NCBI GenBank assembly: GCA_011523655.1
Contig: WTGH01000038.1
Location: 90,565-154,564, forward strand
Source: Rhodospirillaceae bacterium
GTDB taxonomy: Bacteria; Pseudomonadota; Alphaproteobacteria; Bin65
Length of the DNA stretch: 64,000 nt
Reading direction: 5' to 3'
In this document: positions 55,788 through 64,000 of the stretch, in pieces
Layout: each line of letters starts with the position of its first letter
Numbering within the stretch: the stretch's first letter is position 1
Translations under genes and position numbers: made by a program
Notes under the pieces: model-generated
The model's database searches: none
The model's input: only the letters and a program-made list of their open reading frames with translations
Told to the model about the DNA's origin: nothing

Positions 55788-56978
55788 ATGTTGAAACGGA
55801 CTGTTTGGGCCATTTCGACCGTGCTGGCGATGGGCCTGCTCCTAGGCGGTCAAGCCAAGGCACAAACCTACAAACTCTACGTCAACCTGCCGCTGAGCGG
55901 GCCCTGGTCGTCTTTCGGCGAGGGCATGTTCAACTCGTTCAAGCTGGCCATAGACCAGGGCAACGCCTCCGGCGTCATGGGCAAGGTCAAGCTTGAGGTC
56001 GTGCGCGGCGACAATGCCGGCGACAGCGCCCAGGCGGCGAGCCTGGCGACCAAGGCGGGGGCCGATTCCAGGGTCATCGGCGCATTCTGCTGCTGGAGCA
56101 GCGGCCTGGCGCTGGCGACTCACGCCATCTACAACCGCTACGGCCTGCCCACGATCCTCGGCGGCTCCAACGATCACCGCTCGACGCGGCCGTTCCACAA
56201 GAGCATGGTGATCTTCCGGAATTCGCCCTACGACCTGATCAACATGAAGATGCTGGCGACCTACGCTACCAACTACGCCAAGCTGAAGCGCATCTTCACG
56301 ATCGACGACAACACGGCGTTCTCCGTGACCCAGGTCAACGAGTTCACCAACGCAGCCGTGAAGCTGCACGGCAAGGGCCGCATCATCGGCCGCGAGAGCG
56401 TGCAGCTGGGCGAGAAGGACTTCACGCCGCTCATCACCAAGCTGAAGGGCATGAATCCGGACGCCGTCTTCTATGCCGGCCACATGGTGGAGGCGGCGCT
56501 GTTCCGCCAGCAGATGCTGAAGCTCGGCCTCAACGTGCCGATGATGAGCTCCGGCGGCGTGTTCTCCAACACCTACATCAAGGTCGCCGGCAAGGCGTCC
56601 GAAGGGACGCTCGCCAGCTTCTGGGGTCTGCCGCTGGACCATTATCCGGAAGGGCGCGGCACGGCCTTCGAGAAGGCCTACGCGGCAGCCAAGTTCCAGG
56701 ACCCGTATGAATCCTTCGGGCCCATGGCCCACGCGGCCGGGCAGGTCTACGTCCAGGCCGTCGCGCGCCTCGCCAAGGCCGGCAAGGTCACCCGCAAGGC
56801 GCTTCTGGCGGAGCTGAACCAGGGCCAGTACAAGACCAGCATCGGGGACTTCGGCTTCGACAAGCACGGCATGCTCGATATCCTGCATATCGGCATTTTC
56901 CGGGTCGAGAACGCCAAGTGGAAGCTGCTCTACCGGACCGACCGGGCGGCCACGAAGTTCCAGAAGATCGCGGATTGA
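55788..56978 (+). CDS. ABC transporter substrate-binding protein (LivJ type), system 2
   Basis: 396-residue periplasmic receptor of the type I binding-protein fold. A Sec signal peptide (MLKRTVWAISTVLAMGLLLG, cleavage near AKA-QT at residue 25) contrasts with the Tat signal of system 1. The mature domain begins TYKLYVNLPLSGPWSSFGEGM and includes CCWSSGLALATHAIYN. The start at ATG 55788 follows GAGGGAGGG. A strong hairpin separates it from the permease genes, which may favour its higher expression. The ligand is unknown. Confidence 0.93.
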   Translation: MLKRTVWAISTVLAMGLLLGGQAKAQTYKLYVNLPLSGPWSSFGEGMFNSFKLAIDQGNASGVMGKVKLEVVRGDNAGDSAQAASLATKAGADSRVIGAFCCWSSGLALATHAIYNRYGLPTILGGSNDHRSTRPFHKSMVIFRNSPYDLINMKMLATYATNYAKLKRIFTIDDNTAFSVTQVNEFTNAAVKLHGKGRIIGRESVQLGEKDFTPLITKLKGMNPDAVFYAGHMVEAALFRQQMLKLGLNVPMMSSGGVFSNTYIKVAGKASEGTLASFWGLPLDHYPEGRGTAFEKAYAAAKFQDPYESFGPMAHAAGQVYVQAVARLAKAGKVTRKALLAELNQGQYKTSIGDFGFDKHGMLDILHIGIFRVENAKWKLLYRTDRAATKFQKIAD

Positions 56979-57037
56979 CCCGACTGCCGGGAAACCGGCA
57001 CCGGGCTTTCCAGCAGCACAGACCGTCCGGCCGGCCG

Positions 57038-57066
57038 CCGGGGGAGGGTATGGCACCCTCTCCCGG
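57038..57066 (+). terminator. Stem-loop between the binding-protein and permease genes of system 2
   Basis: CCGGGGGAGGGT (57038-57049) and ACCCTCTCCCGG (57055-57066) form a 12-bp stem with one G-U pair and a 5-base loop, in the 161-base gap. No U-tract follows. Such structures commonly protect the upstream receptor mRNA or partially attenuate reading into the permease genes. Confidence 0.5.
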
Positions 57067-57139
57067 CGCCCCGATCACATCGGCGGCGACCGGGCCCGGC
57101 CCGGGCGCCCGCCGACTCGCGAAAGCATAACCCCCGCTC

Positions 57140-58057
57140 GTGTTCGAAATCTGGATCCAGCAGTTGATTAACGGCCTCACCATCGGGGGGATGTACACCC
57201 TGGTGGCGGTCGGCTTCACGCTGTTCTTCGGCGTCCTGCGGCTGATCAACTTCGCCCACGGCGAGGTTTTCATGCTGGGCGGGTTCACCGGCCTCGTCGT
57301 CGCCTGGCTGGCCGAGGACATGGGTCTCCAGAGCGGGCTGCTGATCATCTTCCTGATGTTCGTCGTGTCGATGGCGGTCTGCGCCGTCATCGGCGCGCTC
57401 ATGGAGCGCTTCGCCTACCGCCCCGTACGCGGCATGCCAGTGCTGATAATGCTGGTGACGTCGCTCGCTGTGGGCATCGTGGTCCGCGAGGCGGTCAAGG
57501 AGTTCTTCCCCGAAGGGGCCAATCCCCACGCCTTCTATTCGCCCTTCAAATACGACAGCATCAAGCTGGGCGACGTGGTCCTGGACTACACGCAGCTCGG
57601 GCTGATCATCGCTTCCGTCGCCCTCGTTTACGGCATTTACCTGCTGGTCTCGAAGACCTGGGTCGGCCGCGCCATGCGCGCAACGTCGGAAGATCTCGAT
57701 GCAGCGCGGATGATGGGAATCAATGTCGATATCGTCATCCGCAATACTTTTTTCCTGGGCTCCGCGCTGGGCGGCGTAGCCGGGGTCATGAACGGCCTCT
57801 ATTATCTTTCCATCCGCTTCGACATGGGCTGGGTGATGGCGATCAAGGGCTTTACCGCCGCGGTCGTCGGCGGCCTCGGCAACATCTACGGCGCCATGTA
57901 CGGCGGTTACATCGTCGCCGCGGTCGAAGTCCTCGTGGTCGCGCTGATCCCGGAAGGCTCGCGCTACAAGGACGTTTTCGTGTTCCTGCTCCTGATCGTG
58001 GTTCTGGTGTTCCGCCCCTCGGGCCTCCTGCGGACGCCGGAAAAGAAAGCGGGTTGA
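57140..58057 (+). CDS. ABC transporter permease (LivH family), system 2
   Basis: 305-residue polytopic permease. It opens IWIQQLINGLTIGGMYTLVAVGFTLFFGVLRLINFAHGEVFMLGG, the LivH signature, and ends with VVGGLGNIYGAMYGGYIVAAVEVL and VLVFRPSGLL. The start is GTG 57140, giving MFEIWIQQ; no strong Shine-Dalgarno is seen. It is followed by the LivM-type gene after 18 bases, preceded by AGAGGAG. Confidence 0.92.
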   Translation: MFEIWIQQLINGLTIGGMYTLVAVGFTLFFGVLRLINFAHGEVFMLGGFTGLVVAWLAEDMGLQSGLLIIFLMFVVSMAVCAVIGALMERFAYRPVRGMPVLIMLVTSLAVGIVVREAVKEFFPEGANPHAFYSPFKYDSIKLGDVVLDYTQLGLIIASVALVYGIYLLVSKTWVGRAMRATSEDLDAARMMGINVDIVIRNTFFLGSALGGVAGVMNGLYYLSIRFDMGWVMAIKGFTAAVVGGLGNIYGAMYGGYIVAAVEVLVVALIPEGSRYKDVFVFLLLIVVLVFRPSGLLRTPEKKAG

Positions 58058-58075
58058 GGCAGAGGAGCCGGCGAC

Positions 58076-59362
58076 GTGCCCGAAGTCGATTTCATAGAAA
58101 CCCAGGTGGCCCGCGAGGACACCCGGTCCCTGGCCGAAAAGGTCAGGGACCGGCTGGCCCTGGGCGGTAGCCAGGCGGCGTTGTTCGCCGCCTTCATGGT
58201 CGGCCTGGCGCTGGAGGACACCATCCTCGTGACCGGCTTCCTCCTGCTCATCGTCGCCGGCGCGATTGGCTGGGGACGCCTGCCCAGGCTCAACCGGTGG
58301 GCCGGGGAACGCATCGCGAAAGACAAGCGCTTCGCCCAGCTGGTCCTGGTCGCGCTCCTGGTAGCGTTCCCCTTTTTCTTTCTCGACAACCCGTACCTCA
58401 TCCACCTGGGCGCGCTCGCCGCCATCTTCGCCATCATGGCCCTGGGGCTCAACATCACGCTCGGATTTTGCGGCCTCCTGGACGTGGGGTTCGCCGTCTA
58501 CTTCGCCGCCGGCGCCTATATGAGTTCGCAGCTTGCGGTGATCTTCGACGTGAGCTTCTGGATCGGGCTGCCGCTGGGCGGGCTGACGGCGGCGTTTTTC
58601 GGGTTCTTGGTCGCCTGGCCGGCGCTTCGGGTGAGCGACCACTATCTTGCGCTCGTGACGCTCGGTTACGGGCTGATCATGAACCTCTTGCACCGCAATT
58701 TCACCTTCCTGACCCACGGCACGGACGGGGTCATCAATATTCCGCCGCCCTCGATCTTCGGGTGGGATTTCGTCACGCCGATCACGATCGGCGAGCTGGA
58801 GCTGCCGTTCCAGATGAATTTCTACTTCCTGGCCCTGATCATCACGGCGCTGACCATTTTCGTCAGCATCCGGCTGCGCGATTCCAATCTGGGCCGGCAG
58901 TGGGAGGCCATCCGCGAGGACGAGGTGGCGGCCAGGTGCTTCGGCGTCAACGTCACCCGGCTCAAGATCATCGCCTTTTCCACCGGCGCCTTTTTCGGCG
59001 GCATCGGCGGCGCCGTCTTCGCCCACATGATCGGGTTCGTGCATCCGGACAACTTCGTCCTGCTGACGTCGATCATGATCCTCGCCATGGTCATCATCGG
59101 CGGTATGGGCAACATCGCCGGTGTCGTGGTCGGCGCCGTCGCGCTCACCCTGATCCCCGAGCGGCTGCGCGAGTTCGAGGACCTGCGCATGCTGCTGTTC
59201 GGCGGCGCCCTCGTGCTGATCATGATCTACCGGCCCCAGGGCCTGTTCCCCAACTCGCGCCGGCGCCGGGAACTGCAGGCCGAGAAGATCAATACGCTCA
59301 TCGCCGAGTCCGGACGCGACGACGCCGAAGCCGCGGGCCTGCCGGACGAAGTGAAGGCCTGA
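58076..59362 (+). CDS. ABC transporter permease (LivM family), system 2
   Basis: 428-residue permease with an N-terminal cytosolic extension of about 30 residues and extra helices before the core, giving a longer protein than LivM of system 1. LivM blocks include NITLGFCGLLDVGFAVYFAAGAYM, REDEVAARCFGVNVTRLKI, and IIGGMGNIAGVVVGAVALTLIPE. The C-terminal tail (RRRRELQAEKINTLIAES) is charged. GTG 58076 is the start. The ATPase gene follows 19 bases later. Confidence 0.93.
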   Translation: MPEVDFIETQVAREDTRSLAEKVRDRLALGGSQAALFAAFMVGLALEDTILVTGFLLLIVAGAIGWGRLPRLNRWAGERIAKDKRFAQLVLVALLVAFPFFFLDNPYLIHLGALAAIFAIMALGLNITLGFCGLLDVGFAVYFAAGAYMSSQLAVIFDVSFWIGLPLGGLTAAFFGFLVAWPALRVSDHYLALVTLGYGLIMNLLHRNFTFLTHGTDGVINIPPPSIFGWDFVTPITIGELELPFQMNFYFLALIITALTIFVSIRLRDSNLGRQWEAIREDEVAARCFGVNVTRLKIIAFSTGAFFGGIGGAVFAHMIGFVHPDNFVLLTSIMILAMVIIGGMGNIAGVVVGAVALTLIPERLREFEDLRMLLFGGALVLIMIYRPQGLFPNSRRRRELQAEKINTLIAESGRDDAEAAGLPDEVKA

Positions 59363-59381
59363 AGCGGCGGCGAGGAACGCG

Positions 59382-60185
59382 ATGGCTGCAGACGACACCG
59401 GCGCGACCATCCTCGCCAGCCAGGCGCTGACCAAGAATTTCGGCGGTGTGCTTGCGGTCAACGACCTCAGCCTGGAGGTCCGCGAAGGCGAGATCACCGC
59501 CATCATCGGGCCCAACGGGTCCGGCAAGACGACCTTCTTCAACCTCGTCATGCACCTCTACGACGCCACCTCGGGGCAGATCCTGTTCGGCGGCGAGCGC
59601 CGCAACCTTCTCGACCTGCCGACCCACAAGATCAACGCGCAGGGACTGGCCCGGACCTTCCAGACGCTGCGCCTGTTCCCCAACCTGACGGTGCTGGAAA
59701 ACGTGCTGGTCGCCATGAGTTCCCACGTCAACGCGGGATTCCTTCCGGCGCTCCTGAAACCCAAATGGCTGCGCCGGCAGGACAGGGGCGCCGAGGAAGC
59801 GGCGCTGGAGACGCTTTCCCTGTTCGGCGCGCGCCTCATCAGCATGTGCAACGAGCCGGCGTCGTCGCTCTCCTACGCCAACCGCCGGCGCCTGGAGATC
59901 GCCCGCTGCGTCGCCTCGCGGCCGCGGCTGATCCTGCTGGACGAACCGGTGGCCGGCATGAACCCGACAGAGACGAGGGGCGTCATCGAGGATATCCAGC
60001 GCATCCACGAAAAGGGCCACACGGTGCTGCTCATCGAACATGACATGGCGCTGGTGGAAGGCGTGGCGCACCGGGTCTTCGCGTTCGACCACGGCACCAA
60101 GATCGCCGAGGGCTCCTTCCGCGAGGTCTCGACCCACCCGGCCGTCATCGAGGCCTATCTCGGCAAAAGGGCTGCGAGGCACTAG
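59382..60185 (+). CDS. ABC transporter ATP-binding protein (LivG family), system 2
   Basis: 267-residue ATPase with Walker A GPNGSGKTT, a signature region LSYANRRRLEIARCVA, Walker B LILLDEPVAGM and switch IEHDMALVEG. The signature reads LSYAN rather than LSYGQ, a mild change. It is the last gene of the transporter operon; there is no LivF partner, so it either acts as a homodimer or pairs with a LivF encoded elsewhere. Its stop is 4 bases from the stop of the convergent crotonase gene. Confidence 0.92.
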   Translation: MAADDTGATILASQALTKNFGGVLAVNDLSLEVREGEITAIIGPNGSGKTTFFNLVMHLYDATSGQILFGGERRNLLDLPTHKINAQGLARTFQTLRLFPNLTVLENVLVAMSSHVNAGFLPALLKPKWLRRQDRGAEEAALETLSLFGARLISMCNEPASSLSYANRRRLEIARCVASRPRLILLDEPVAGMNPTETRGVIEDIQRIHEKGHTVLLIEHDMALVEGVAHRVFAFDHGTKIAEGSFREVSTHPAVIEAYLGKRAARH

Positions 60186-60189
60186 GCCG

Positions 60190-60957
60190 TCAGCTGTCCT
60201 CGAACCGGGGCCGGCGTTTTTCGAGGAAGGCGCGGACGCCTTCTTCGGCATCGGCATGGCCGGCGAGGGCGGGGCCGGTTTCCCACTCCCAGGCTTCGCC
60301 CGCTGCGATGCCCTCCCGGAGCGAAACGTCGACGCCTTTCTTGATCGCTCGCGCCACGGCAGGCGAATTGCCGGCGATGTCCGCAGCGAGGGCCAGCGCC
60401 GCCGGCAGCGCCTCGCCCTCCGGCACCAGGCGGTTCACGAAGCCGAGGCCGTGCGCCTCCTCGGCGGTCATGGGCTGCGCGGTCAGCGCCATCTCCAGCG
60501 CCCGGGCATGGGGCATGACATGGAGCAGCCGGCTCAACTGGCCGCCGATCGGCAGCAGCCCGATGCGGGCGCCGGGGACGCAGAACGCGGCGTTCCTGCT
60601 CACCACCCGGAGATCGCAGGAGAGTGCCAGAATAAAGCCGCCCGCATAGGCCGCGCCGTTGACGGCGGCGATCACCGGCTTGGCCATGTGCGCGGGATGG
60701 ACGAAGGCGCGGTTGGCGTCCGGGCCGACTGCGGCTTCGCTTGCGCCGAGAACCTCCGTCAGGTCGTGGCCGCTCGAGAACGCCTTGTCGCCGGCCCCGG
60801 TGACGACGACGCAACGGACTGCGGCGGTCGCGTCGGCCTCCCGGAACAGCCGCAACAGGTCGTCGGCCATCGAGCCTGAGAAGGCGTTGCGCTTTGCCTT
60901 GTTGTCGAGCGTGAGGACTCTGACGGCGCACACGTCCTCGCTGACGACCCGGGCCAT
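60190..60957 (-). CDS. Enoyl-CoA hydratase/isomerase (crotonase)-family protein
   Basis: 255-residue crotonase-fold protein. The oxyanion-hole segments are VVTGAGDKAFSSGHDL and VNGAAYAGGFILALSCDL. The first catalytic glutamate of hydratases (APE in the consensus APEVxLG) is replaced in FCVPGARIGLL, so simple enoyl-CoA hydration is doubtful and another crotonase reaction is possible. It is the last gene of a leftward set (amidohydrolase, VOC, hydrolase, crotonase), 6 bases after the hydrolase stop. Confidence 0.88.
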   Translation of the reverse strand: MARVVSEDVCAVRVLTLDNKAKRNAFSGSMADDLLRLFREADATAAVRCVVVTGAGDKAFSSGHDLTEVLGASEAAVGPDANRAFVHPAHMAKPVIAAVNGAAYAGGFILALSCDLRVVSRNAAFCVPGARIGLLPIGGQLSRLLHVMPHARALEMALTAQPMTAEEAHGLGFVNRLVPEGEALPAALALAADIAGNSPAVARAIKKGVDVSLREGIAAGEAWEWETGPALAGHADAEEGVRAFLEKRRPRFEDS

Positions 60958-60963
60958 GGCGCC

Positions 60964-61728
60964 TCAGCCGGCGTGCTTGTTCATAAAGTCTTCCATCAGC
61001 GTCTGCAGCCGGATCGGCATTTCCTGCATCGGGCAGTGGCCGCAGTCCATCATCACCAGCTCGATATTCTTGTGCCATTTGAGGAAGGTGTTGCGCATGT
61101 CGTCTTCGAGGAAATTCGGCTGGTCGTAGCGGCAGCCGATGACCAGGAAGGGCACGTCGTGGGCCCCGGCCTCGTCGGAGAAGTCGTGCAGGGTCCACAT
61201 GTCGAGGTAGCCCCGCGCCGCCTCGGGCGTGCGGGTCTCGCGGGCGAGGCGCAGCTTGACGTCCTGCCACTGGCGGGAGAGCTGCCCGCCGGTGATGCGG
61301 TCGGCGAGTTCCCGCGCCTTGTCGTCGTTCGTGATGACGTCGACGAAGAACTGGCGCTCCTCGTCGCTCATCTTAATGCCGGCCGCCGATACCGGGCCGA
61401 TGGCGACCACGCTCTTGATGCGCTCCGGCGCGTCGATGGCCAGGCGCTCGACCACCATGCCCGTCATGGAAAACCCGACGAGGTGGAACTTCTCGAAGCC
61501 CAGGTGATCGGCCAGCGCGAGGGTATCGGCTGCCCCCTCCACCTCGTTGTATTCGCCGGTCTGGTCCAGGGATTCGCCGTAGCCCCGCAAGTCCGTCAGG
61601 ATGTAGGTGAACCGCTCCGTATCCAGATAGGGGAGTGTCGGGTCCCAACTCTCCGCACTGGCCAGCCAGTCGTTGTACAGGAAGGCCTTTTCCGGGCCGT
61701 CTCCGTGAATGCGATGTCCGAGTACCAT
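60964..61728 (-). CDS. Alpha/beta hydrolase
   Basis: 254-residue alpha/beta-hydrolase-fold enzyme. The nucleophile elbow is GFSMTG (Ser87), the oxyanion region is FLYNDWLASAESW, the acid is likely in IGCRYDQPNF, and the base is the histidine of DCGHCPMQE. It resembles enol-lactone or C-C bond hydrolases of aromatic pathways. It starts at ATG 61728 and is followed by the crotonase gene. An inverted repeat lies 70-100 bases upstream of its start. Confidence 0.88.
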   Translation of the reverse strand: MVLGHRIHGDGPEKAFLYNDWLASAESWDPTLPYLDTERFTYILTDLRGYGESLDQTGEYNEVEGAADTLALADHLGFEKFHLVGFSMTGMVVERLAIDAPERIKSVVAIGPVSAAGIKMSDEERQFFVDVITNDDKARELADRITGGQLSRQWQDVKLRLARETRTPEAARGYLDMWTLHDFSDEAGAHDVPFLVIGCRYDQPNFLEDDMRNTFLKWHKNIELVMMDCGHCPMQEMPIRLQTLMEDFMNKHAG

Positions 61729-61797
61729 GGTCTCCTCCCTCCTTTGCGCCCGGGTCCGCGGGCAGGCCGTGCCGGCCGAATGCGCAAGCTACTTCAG

Positions 61798-61829
61798 AAT
61801 TGCGGGTTACGCTTCCGAATAGCGCAATT
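61798..61829. promoter_or_regulatory. Inverted repeat AATTGCG-N18-CGCAATT upstream of the alpha/beta hydrolase
   Basis: Both 7-bp arms are perfect and lie between the VOC and hydrolase genes. The layout suits a LysR-type or AraC-type site, or a weak hairpin. No regulator gene is adjacent. Confidence 0.3.
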
Positions 61830-61834
61830 GCACC

Positions 61835-62263
61835 CTAGCCGGATAGCTCCACGTCAGTCCCTTCGTCCGCCGGGTAGTTGAGTTCGATCAGGACGCCGTT
61901 CGGGTCGTGGACGAAGACCTGGTGCAGGCCGACGTCCGGCACCTTGCGGTGGCGGGCCGGGACGCCGTGTTTTTCCAGCGTCTCGATCATGCTCCGCAGG
62001 CCGGTCGCCTCGAAGGCGATATGATCGATCGGGCCCGTGGCGCTGTCTCCGGAACCGTCGCGGATATGGTCGACCTTGTCGAGATAGTCCCGGTGATCGG
62101 CCAGATGGACCACAGCGCGGTCGCCCAGATAGATCCAGTGGCCAAGGAAATCGAAAGGCGGCCGGAAGCCTTCCTCGAGGCCCAGGACATCGACATAGAA
62201 CGTCCGGGTTGCCTCAAGGTCTTTGGCGGCCACGAGAAAATGGTTGAGGTTTTCCAGGGGCAA
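61835..62263 (-). CDS. VOC-family (glyoxalase/bleomycin resistance/dioxygenase fold) protein
   Basis: 142-residue metalloprotein of the vicinal oxygen chelate fold. It has one beta-alpha-beta module beginning LNHFLVAAKDLEATRTFYVDVLGL, and the second with DHIAFEATGLRSM and VFVHDPNGVLIELNYP. The metal-ligand Glu of the last strand is present (IELN). TTG 62263 is chosen as the start: GGAGG lies 8 bases upstream. It sits 53 bases downstream of the amidohydrolase gene in the same direction. Confidence 0.88.
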   Translation of the reverse strand: MPLENLNHFLVAAKDLEATRTFYVDVLGLEEGFRPPFDFLGHWIYLGDRAVVHLADHRDYLDKVDHIRDGSGDSATGPIDHIAFEATGLRSMIETLEKHGVPARHRKVPDVGLHQVFVHDPNGVLIELNYPADEGTDVELSG

Positions 62264-62316
62264 AGTCGGTTCCTCCACATCGATTGCGATTTGGACGGGA
62301 ATTAACGCATCGCACG

Positions 62317-63735
62317 CTAGAGATCGAGCGCGGCCCGTACCCGTTCGCTCGCTTCGTTGACCTGCCGGACGGCGGCAGGAACGTCGATCGTCAGAACCTC
62401 GCCGTCCCGGACGATCTTCCGCCCATCGACGATGACGCGGTCGACATCGCCTCCCGTGGCGGCCAGAACGAGAAACTTGAACGGGTCGTAGACCGGCGTC
62501 GCCTTCGGCGTATCGGTGCGGACCAGGACGATATCGGCCTTGCAGCCGGGCGCGAGTCGGCCGAGGTCGGGCCGGCCCAGCGCGTCCGCGCCGCCCACGG
62601 TCGCCATGTGGAAGACGTCGTCGGACGATGCGACTTCGGCGGTCTTCTCGACGATCTTGCAGACCACCGACGCCATCCGCATGTCGTTGAACATGTCGAA
62701 CGGGTAGGTGTCCGTCCCCAGGCACTGGCGGATGCCCAGTTCCCGGTACTTGTGGATCGAATCGATGACACCGCCGCGCCGGGCCTTGACCCACGGCAGA
62801 TGGCAGATCGTCGTTTGCGAGTCGCGCAGGGCGGCGGCCTCGTGCCGGCCCATACTCATGACGTCGCCGTCGCCGCTCATGATCTGGCCGTGTCCGACGA
62901 TGAAGTCCGGGCCCAGCAGGCTGGTATCCATCATCAGCTCGACGGTCGTCCTGTTCTCGGTTTCCCGGACGCGGGCATACTCGTTGGGCGACTGTCCGGC
63001 ATGGAGCTGGATCGGGATCCCGAGTTCGTCGGCGTAGCGGCGGGTGTCTTTGAGAAGTTGAGCGTCGCAGGTATCGATCTGGCCCGGCGCGAGCATGGTG
63101 CGGAGACGGTCGTCGTATCGGCCGTTCCATGTGCGGCAGAACGCGACGCAGTCCTCGAACCGCTTCTGCGCCCGGGCCCCGTATTCCCTGTAGAAGACGC
63201 CCCCCTTTTCGTTGTCGCCGTAGTAGCGGCTGCGATAACGGGGGCCGGAGTAGCAGCGCAGGCCGGACCGGCCCGCAACGTCCGCCACGCGCTCCGTAAT
63301 CGAGATGTCTCCGTCGCCGCCGATCTCGAAATCGTATCCGAGTTCGACGACGGTTGTCGAACCGGTGAGGGCGAGTTCCGCGAACGCGCACTCGGCGGCC
63401 GCGACCTGGGCCTCCGCATCCGTCGCCGCACGTACGCGCGGCAAGGCCTTGTAGAGCGCGAAGAAATTCGTCGGTGCCCCGTCGGTTGACGAACTGCCGA
63501 TCTCTTCCAGGTAACCCTTGGTGTAGGGCGTGTCGGTAACGTGCAGGTGGCTGTTGACCAGACCGGGGATCACCAGGCGCCCCGTCGCATCAATTTCGCG
63601 GTCGGCTGCCGCCCCGTCGTCCGGACCGGCGGAAACGATCCGGTCGTTTTCGAAGACGACCGCGCCGTTTTCGACTGCGCGATGCCTTTCGCCTGACCAG
63701 GCGATGACCGTCCCGTTCCGGATTACAGTTCGCAT
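62317..63735 (-). CDS. Amidohydrolase-family metal-dependent hydrolase (ATZ/TRZ type)
   Basis: 472-residue TIM-barrel hydrolase. Metal ligands are the HxH of NSHLHVT (H63, H65), QLHAGQS, the histidine of VGHGQIM and the aspartate of LGTDTYPFDM. An amino-terminal small beta domain is formed by MRTVIRNGTVIAWSG, with a matching C-terminal piece (VIVDGRKIVRDGEVLT). The family deaminates or dechlorinates heterocycles such as triazines, guanine or cytosine. The start at ATG 63735 gives a standard opening. It is first in the leftward catabolic set. Confidence 0.9.
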   Translation of the reverse strand: MRTVIRNGTVIAWSGERHRAVENGAVVFENDRIVSAGPDDGAAADREIDATGRLVIPGLVNSHLHVTDTPYTKGYLEEIGSSSTDGAPTNFFALYKALPRVRAATDAEAQVAAAECAFAELALTGSTTVVELGYDFEIGGDGDISITERVADVAGRSGLRCYSGPRYRSRYYGDNEKGGVFYREYGARAQKRFEDCVAFCRTWNGRYDDRLRTMLAPGQIDTCDAQLLKDTRRYADELGIPIQLHAGQSPNEYARVRETENRTTVELMMDTSLLGPDFIVGHGQIMSGDGDVMSMGRHEAAALRDSQTTICHLPWVKARRGGVIDSIHKYRELGIRQCLGTDTYPFDMFNDMRMASVVCKIVEKTAEVASSDDVFHMATVGGADALGRPDLGRLAPGCKADIVLVRTDTPKATPVYDPFKFLVLAATGGDVDRVIVDGRKIVRDGEVLTIDVPAAVRQVNEASERVRAALDL

Positions 63736-64000
63736 ACCGGTTTCCACCTGATTGTGCGGGGCGCCGATACCGGTTCTCCCGGTCCAGTTTCGACACCCCG
63801 TTTGCCAAACCGGCGCGGGTGAACGGCGGGTCTCCGGGAATGTCATCCCGATAGCCCGCCGGCCAAAAAAATCCGGATCCACCGGGCCCGCTCTCAGATG
63901 ATCAAGTATCCCCGTTTACAGAATTTCGTGTCAACGGCGCCCTCGGGCCGGGTGACGTATCAGGGTTTGTGTCATGGGAAGCGAGGGGGGTACTCCGTGG
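63736..64000. other. Window-end region, no gene assigned
   Basis: The last 265 bases contain no convincing gene. An ATG at 63974 and a GTG at 63997 behind GAGGGGGG could start a rightward gene that continues beyond the edge. Confidence 0.4.

Noticed and set aside
63974..64000. Start of a rightward gene at the window edge
   Set aside because: At most nine codons are visible, so no support beyond a possible ribosome binding site.

Overview
The window is GC-rich DNA (roughly two-thirds G+C by eye) from what looks like an alphaproteobacterium, probably a free-living Rhodospirillales-like heterotroph. This rests on the aerobic cobalamin genes (cobG, cobN, cobW with DUF1636), the recG/sdhE/mfd neighbourhood, two branched-chain-amino-acid-type ABC transporters, a CoxMSL-type molybdenum hydroxylase, and tightly packed operons with ATGA/GTGA overlaps. 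The lineage is an inference. No tRNA, rRNA, IS element or CRISPR array was found.

Layout. 1-2144 (-): three-subunit xanthine/CO-dehydrogenase-family hydroxylase, large subunit cut by the window edge. 2353-3968 (+): a two-gene cassette made of a conserved protein of unknown function and a UGSC-family selenoprotein. Its in-frame UGA at 3702 is followed at once by a bacterial SECIS-like hairpin; without recoding the gene looks like two short ORFs. 4063-5624 (-) and 5779-11771 (+): a divergent homoprotocatechuate-type catabolic locus (hpaR, hpaG / hpaF, hpaE, a LigA/LigB-type extradiol dioxygenase, class II aldolase, PanE-like reductase, MetE-like transferase). The control region holds two promoters that share a perfect palindrome. 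A 44-codon gene with an ideal ribosome binding site lies beyond hpaR. 11797-12853 (-): gamma carbonic anhydrase and pentapeptide-repeat protein. 13130-18764 (+): RND efflux pair and a DJ-1/PfpI protein. 18954-23652 (+): complete liv-type transporter with a Tat-exported binding protein, followed by an SDR and a convergent sterol-desaturase-like gene. 25610-31702: recG (-), sdhE and mfd (+). 31703-32575: AT-rich gap and a membrane-anchored coiled-coil protein built from tandem repeats.

32819-51174 is mainly cobalamin biosynthesis: an orphan MoxR ATPase, cobT, cobS, cobD, cbiB, cobQ, cobO, cobU, then DUF1636, cobW, cobN, cobG, cobH, cobI, cobJ, an inverted cobK, cobL and cobE. cobA, cobM, cobB, cobF and the CobS/CobT chelatase subunits are not in the window. 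In this run cobK lies on the opposite strand and overlaps its neighbours at both ends, including overlapping GTG start codons with cobL.

51227-63735: a second catabolic region. On the minus strand are a TauD-type dioxygenase, an enolase-superfamily enzyme and an NDP-forming acyl-CoA synthetase. Divergent from them is a liv-type transporter (binding protein, two permeases and one ATPase, no livF) driven by a promoter overlapping a GntR-type palindrome. A convergent minus-strand set follows: amidohydrolase, VOC protein, alpha/beta hydrolase and crotonase-family enzyme. Together they suggest uptake and breakdown of an organic acid that the sequence does not identify.

The most notable items are the recoded selenoprotein, the hybrid Hpa/Lig ring-cleavage operon with its divergent operator, the inverted cobK, and 15-bp-period three-copy mini-repeats at the ends of three unrelated genes.
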